Source: Cryptomeria japonica (lineage: Eukaryota > Streptophyta > Pinopsida > Cupressales > Cupressaceae). From it: DNA of 64,000 nucleotides. Under the pieces are notes generated by a model, which did no database searches, was not told the DNA's origin, and saw nothing but the letters and a program-made list of their open reading frames with translations. Positions within the stretch are counted from its first letter, which is position 1; every line of letters begins with the position of its first letter. A program made the position numbers and the translations under genes. Below are positions 59,216 to 64,000 of the stretch, piece after piece. The stretch is from contig NC_081410.1 in NCBI RefSeq assembly GCF_030272615.1, positions 125,415,640 through 125,479,639 on the forward strand, read 5' to 3'.

Positions 59216-62200
59216 CTGTTAATGCCATAGTCTTTCCAGTATCCTAACATCATGCACCTCTCTACTAATATTTTTATAGTATTTAAATTAGCCTTATATA
59301 ATTTTTCCAATCTTATAGTATCTCCCGTTAACATTAGGTATGTCTCTCCTAGAAAAACAACCATCCCCACCACCACCCTAACCTTACCCCACACCCAACG
59401 TGGTATATTACACCATCCATAACCATCTTTTCCCAACCTCCATGCATCTTATCCAATCCTAACCCCATGTCCCTACCATGGTTCTTAATTTCAATGTATA
59501 GCAAAGAACAAATTCATCACTCTAAACACAACACATGGCCATTTAGTCTTCTATTGTTTCAAGTAGGTTTGTTTCGAGGAAACAACCTTTGTACTTCTTC
59601 ATGCATCTCCATTGCCCTCTAGTCAATTGCCTTATTTTCTACTTTCAATATCCATGTATGATCTTTGAAGCTCAATGTCATGCACTATTTGATGGTCAAC
59701 ATAGCTCATTCAAAGCATCATACCATATATATTGCATGGGATCTACCCCATGTAAAAGATGCAACCACTCCACATGTGGTAATTCAAAGCACACAACTAA
59801 GTTTTACTTATATACCACAATGTGCATAATACCTTAATGATAACATTTTAAAATTTAAAGCATTGCCTAATTTAGGAGCATACTAACATCAACAAACATC
59901 TACCTTAAAGCAACATTTACTTCATATCTATGAACGCGACATGGGTAAAAATATTTCTAGCACGAACTAAAGAGAAATTATGTCTATGATAATCATGCCT
60001 TTCATCTTACGTCTCATAAACTAGGTTAATCACTACCTAGATAAATCTTCTAATCTCTTCCATTATTTGGCAACTATCAAAAAATCCTTATACTACTGAT
60101 CTAAAACACCAATCTACCTCACAACCTAAGATATAGGAGCAAAAACATTTTAAAGGCTATAAAAAGAAATCACTCTATTAAAAATATAAAGATGTCTTTC
60201 ACATTGTTTAAAAGGTTTAGCATAGAAAACCCTTGAAGGCTATGATATTAAGAATTTTCTACACCATCTTTTCCAATTTGAGAAAATTGTTGAGCAAGTG
60301 AAATGGAAACAATTCATTTTAATATAGCATGATGATCTGCTCCACAATCTTAGTTGAATTTAATCAGTATCTTTTATCTCTCATCCCATCACTGTGGCTA
60401 CCTATAAACACAACTCTTTCCAAGTAGCCTATAAACCTGCATTTGTTAACCCTAATAGCACTCACCCCACCACCCTTTGTCTCTTTAAGTAACTCTCTTT
60501 ATATCCCCATCATCTGATGGAAAAGTGAGTCTCTCGGGGATATTGGAGTCCTTACTAGTAGAATTTTAAATAATATTTATATAGCTCGATAGATATGCCC
60601 CACAATGACCAACTTATCTCACACCTTTTCCTCCCTAGGTAGCATCACTACATAATCTCAAAATATTGGTGGTCCTTTACTATTTTGGGTTCTTAGTCAT
60701 CATCATCAATTTATTAATGAGCCATCAATTCATCTTTATTTTATAATTATTATTATCCATCAAATCATATTTTTTTGTTTTCACCTTTAAGGTTTTAAGA
60801 GATACTTATATGGTATTGATCATATATTCTCTCTCATTCACCTTTACAAAGGTGTGATTTCTTGAATCCTTGTATAGTATACCCAATTAATAATGACATC
60901 TCTAATGATGTTCCTATGAGTAGTGAGGCTATTTTAACATTACAAATGAAACTAAATATTACAATCATGATAAATTTGTTTCCCAACAAGAGATTGAAAT
61001 CTTAGATAATGCTAAAAACCTATTTATGTATATAATTTATGGATATGATCTATAATTTATTCATGAACAAATTAATTTGGTTAGACATCTTATAGATAAT
61101 TGTTGTTAAGGTTGCTACACCCATCCCTTTGACTAGTGCATTTATTATTCCTTCTCCATCTATATCAGTGCCTTCCTTTACCTTTATCCTATTTCTTGAT
61201 GTTGTTCCCCAATATGGTCTACTACCTCTTAACTTTAATTCTTGCATTATACCCTCATATTATATTCAAATTTTTCATCTACTTATCCTTCTTCACAAAC
61301 CACAACCATTTAGGTCTTACTACTTTTATCACTCCTACACCTATTACATTCCTACCACTAATTTGACTACTATCAAACCTACTCCCACTAGGTCTTCCAC
61401 CATTGCCACATCCTACTCTATACCTTGTTCCATTCTTAGGGATACATATTGTTACATATCTCTATCCATTTCTATGCCCCATTATGTTTCTCATTCTATT
61501 TCAACTTAAATACCTTATACCCAATCTATTCATAATCTCACTTCTTAAATATCTCACATCTAGTCTTCTTCGATGCTTAGTTTACAACCCTTGGATGTAT
61601 CTTACAAGTTCATACATTTATTTTATGACTTGACAAATATATTTTAAATAATATAAAGTTATCATGGACTTGAAGGTCACTACCAATTTATTTGAGTATG
61701 CCTAAGGGCCTAAAAAATGAAATAATGATCATGTAATATGATTTAATTCCTTATCTTATTGCTTACATCATCCATCACATGATTTGTAATTGCAAGATTA
61801 TCTTTATCAAGTGTTTGTTCAAGAAAATTGTTGATAATGTTTACCTAAACAACTTCACATCTTTCATAGATATTTGTGCACATGTCAAGATGGTTGAATA
61901 TGAGCTACTAAAAATAAACGTATTTAAATATGGATCATAAACTCCTAATTCGTATCCAAATCCTTTGAAAATTCAAAATTCAACATCTTTTTTCAAAGAG
62001 AAACGATTACAGGGACAAGAATAAGATGGTTAATTAGTTTGTCACTAGTATTATTCGTTATTTTAAGTTAAATACCCCTAGAAATTTTATAAATTTATAA
62101 GAACCTTTGGATAGTATACTTTGATTCTTATTGGGTTCTAATTTGATTACCCTTCCTCTTATTCATCCATTAGATCCCAATAAGGTACATTCCTATAGAA

Positions 62201-63390
62201 GTAATATGAACAAGTTTTTTGTAATGATCATAGAGCCAAAGAGAATCATATAGAATATTGCATGAGATTGAAACATGAGATATAAAACTTCACAAATAAC
62301 AAGATGTCCCACATCAGGGGAGTTAAATATAAGGAAATAATGAAACAACACTTCTCCATGACCAAAACTTACAAATGTATGAAATTCTATTTTTTCATCA
62401 TTTGAAGAACATACAAACAAATAATTATAGTGGTTTATAAGATGACATTGTGTACATCAACATATAGATGTTTTTGTGGGACCAATACATCATCGAGCTA
62501 CATTTTATTACTCTCCTATTGTATTGATCACATTTTCTAACTAGGAGACCCCAAACAACAATCAATATGCTCCATTATTTACAAGAGATATATAGCCATT
62601 TTATTGGTAATATTCTTATTGATCCTATGAACCAATGTAACATATGCATGGAGGATTTTATTATTTAAAATAATTTGAAAACTAATTCATATAATCAAAT
62701 CAAAGGTTTTGTTAAGTAAAAATAGACTCTTGATTCAATCAATTGTGTTAATATTAGAGCCAGAACAAAACAAGTACAAATATTAGGTCATGATATTCCT
62801 TTAGATGGAATCTCCATGCTATTTGGTAAACCTTAGATTGAATGCTGAAAGTGGTACCTTTGGTTGTATGTCAATGTATATAATATATTCATGATGGGAG
62901 AGTGATCACAATTTTTCCATACAAACCCAGTATGGAGCCAATTTAATTCACACTAGGTACTCACATAGCAGCTCCAAAAGAACATTTATTTGAAGTTTAA
63001 ATAGATCTTGATGAGGTCAAGATCTATTTTTAAAATGGTTATAAACACTAAAAGAATAAAAATGTTTATATTCACAAAAAAAAAACAATGATAAATTGAT
63101 CAAGAAAGAAAGAAAAGTACCATCATTTATCTTATCAAAGAAAAATAAAGATCAACAATATAAAAACCAATGTTTCCATCCAAAAAGAATTTTACACAAC
63201 TTTCTAAAACAAGTGTTATGATACAACAAAGGCAAAATCTTCCACACAATCACCTCCACAAGCTCAACACCAAATTAAAAAATTAGAAAAAAACACTAAG
63301 AATGTCATTTCCTCAAAATATATTTTGAAAAAATATAAAATATCAATGATAGATACATGTTTTTTGAGAAATCAAGTAAAGAAACAAATA
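59216..63390. other. AT-rich intergenic DNA
   Basis: I could not support any gene, RNA or element in this stretch. Frames are short and lack recognisable domains. A decayed retroelement interior is possible near 60900-63000. Confidence 0.5.
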
Positions 63391-63701
63391 TTATTAATGA
63401 TGAAGAAGAATACAATGAATCAAATTCTACTTTTTTAATTTCTCTCCTATGCTGTTATCTTACTATGCTTTTATCTTACTAGCATACTTATATTTAGAAA
63501 AATATAGATAAAATATTGCCAGAAATGTGATATCATTGTAGAGGTATTATTAATGATGAAGAAGAATACAATGAATCAAATTCTACTTTTTTAATTTCTC
63601 TCCTATGCTGTTATCTTTCTATGCTTTTATCTTACTAGCATACTTATATTTAGAAAAATATAGATAAAATATTGCCAGAAATGTGATATCATTGTAGAGG
63701 T
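63391..63701. repeat. Recent tandem duplication, about 155 bp x2
   Basis: 63391-63545 and 63546-63701 start attattaatgatgaagaag and both end cattgtagaggt. By eye they differ by only one or two bases. Confidence 0.95.
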
Positions 63702-63910
63702 ATATTAAGAGTTTGCTGAAAATTGTATTTACAAATTCATTGCAAGTTTGCTCTCTTTTCGATAGTTCTGACAAATAAGGCACCTGTGCTTTTCGTAACA
63801 CCAACCATCCATACAACCCACAAAATAGTTTATATTCTACAACTTCTTTACTTTTAGATTGGGGCTCCTGTAATCTGAAAGCTTTGGCGTTCCTTAGAAA
63901 GTGAAAAAGG

Positions 63911-63964
63911 GGCTCTTTCAGGTTTATATTTACCCTCTACAGTCATATTTGAAACCCGAAGACA
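63911..63964 (+). repeat. Dispersed repeat, copy 2
   Basis: Near match to 9863-9920: ggggctctttcag, tttatatttaccctctacag, tcatattt.gaaccc. Confidence 0.6.
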
Positions 63965-64000
63965 TCTTAAAACATTATCTATTGATGTTCATATACAAGC

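Noticed and set aside
59212-59436. Minus frame MGKDGYGWCNIPRWVWG... beyond the Copia traces
   Set aside because: No Copia or other domain is recognisable. It is probably chance within decayed DNA.

Overview
The window looks like nuclear DNA of a seed plant with a large, repeat-packed genome. A conifer or other gymnosperm is my best guess, but this is inference. The reasons are AT-rich intergenic DNA, intron-bearing host genes, plant-type L1 LINEs (DUF4283/zinc-knuckle ORF1; ORF2 with EEP endonuclease, RT, zf-RVT and, in two copies, RNase H), Copia and Gypsy-type LTR fossils and tRNA-derived SINEs. I saw no bacterial, organellar or CRISPR features and no convincing tRNA or rRNA gene.

1-13.5 kb is the host-gene part. 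It starts with the 3' end of a Copia fossil. Two tandem minus-strand copies of a secreted citrate-binding-protein-like gene (alginate-lyase-2/PL7 fold; two exons, about 219 aa) follow at 718-1479 and 4988-5748, with duplicated promoters. Around them are a SINE with a perfect target-site duplication (3701-3983), a likely solo LTR (7949-8713) and several minisatellites.

13.5-27.2 kb is one full-length L1 LINE (A, plus strand, 12-bp TSD). It is split by a 7.8-kb minus-strand LTR element (18850-26662, 5-bp TSD) that carries one long uninterrupted Gag-protease-like frame and no polymerase: a TR-GAG-type nonautonomous element. That element carries seven copies of a GC-rich hairpin motif.

27.2-37.1 kb holds simple repeats, a second SINE (28868-29186) and a second L1 (LINE B, minus) with an RNase H domain and an extra unrecognised reading frame downstream of it.

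37.1-55.5 kb holds an unidentified decayed reading frame, a microsatellite cluster and a third L1 (LINE C, minus). LINE C is split inside its RT domain by a 9.1-kb DNA transposon (42719-51839; TSD TCAAGT; long TIRs). The transposon has a multi-exon DDE-like transposase gene, a convergent two-exon accessory gene, clustered palindromic GTACGC repeats and a large block of purine tracts and fold-back minisatellites. I cannot place it in a named superfamily; it is the best candidate here for something undescribed.

55.5-64 kb holds a (CT)n tract, a decayed Copia 3' portion with one LTR (56107 to about 59215), and AT-rich DNA ending with a recent 155-bp tandem duplication.

Apart from the two citrate-binding-protein-like genes, almost every long frame belongs to a transposable element, and the layout records at least two rounds of nested insertion.
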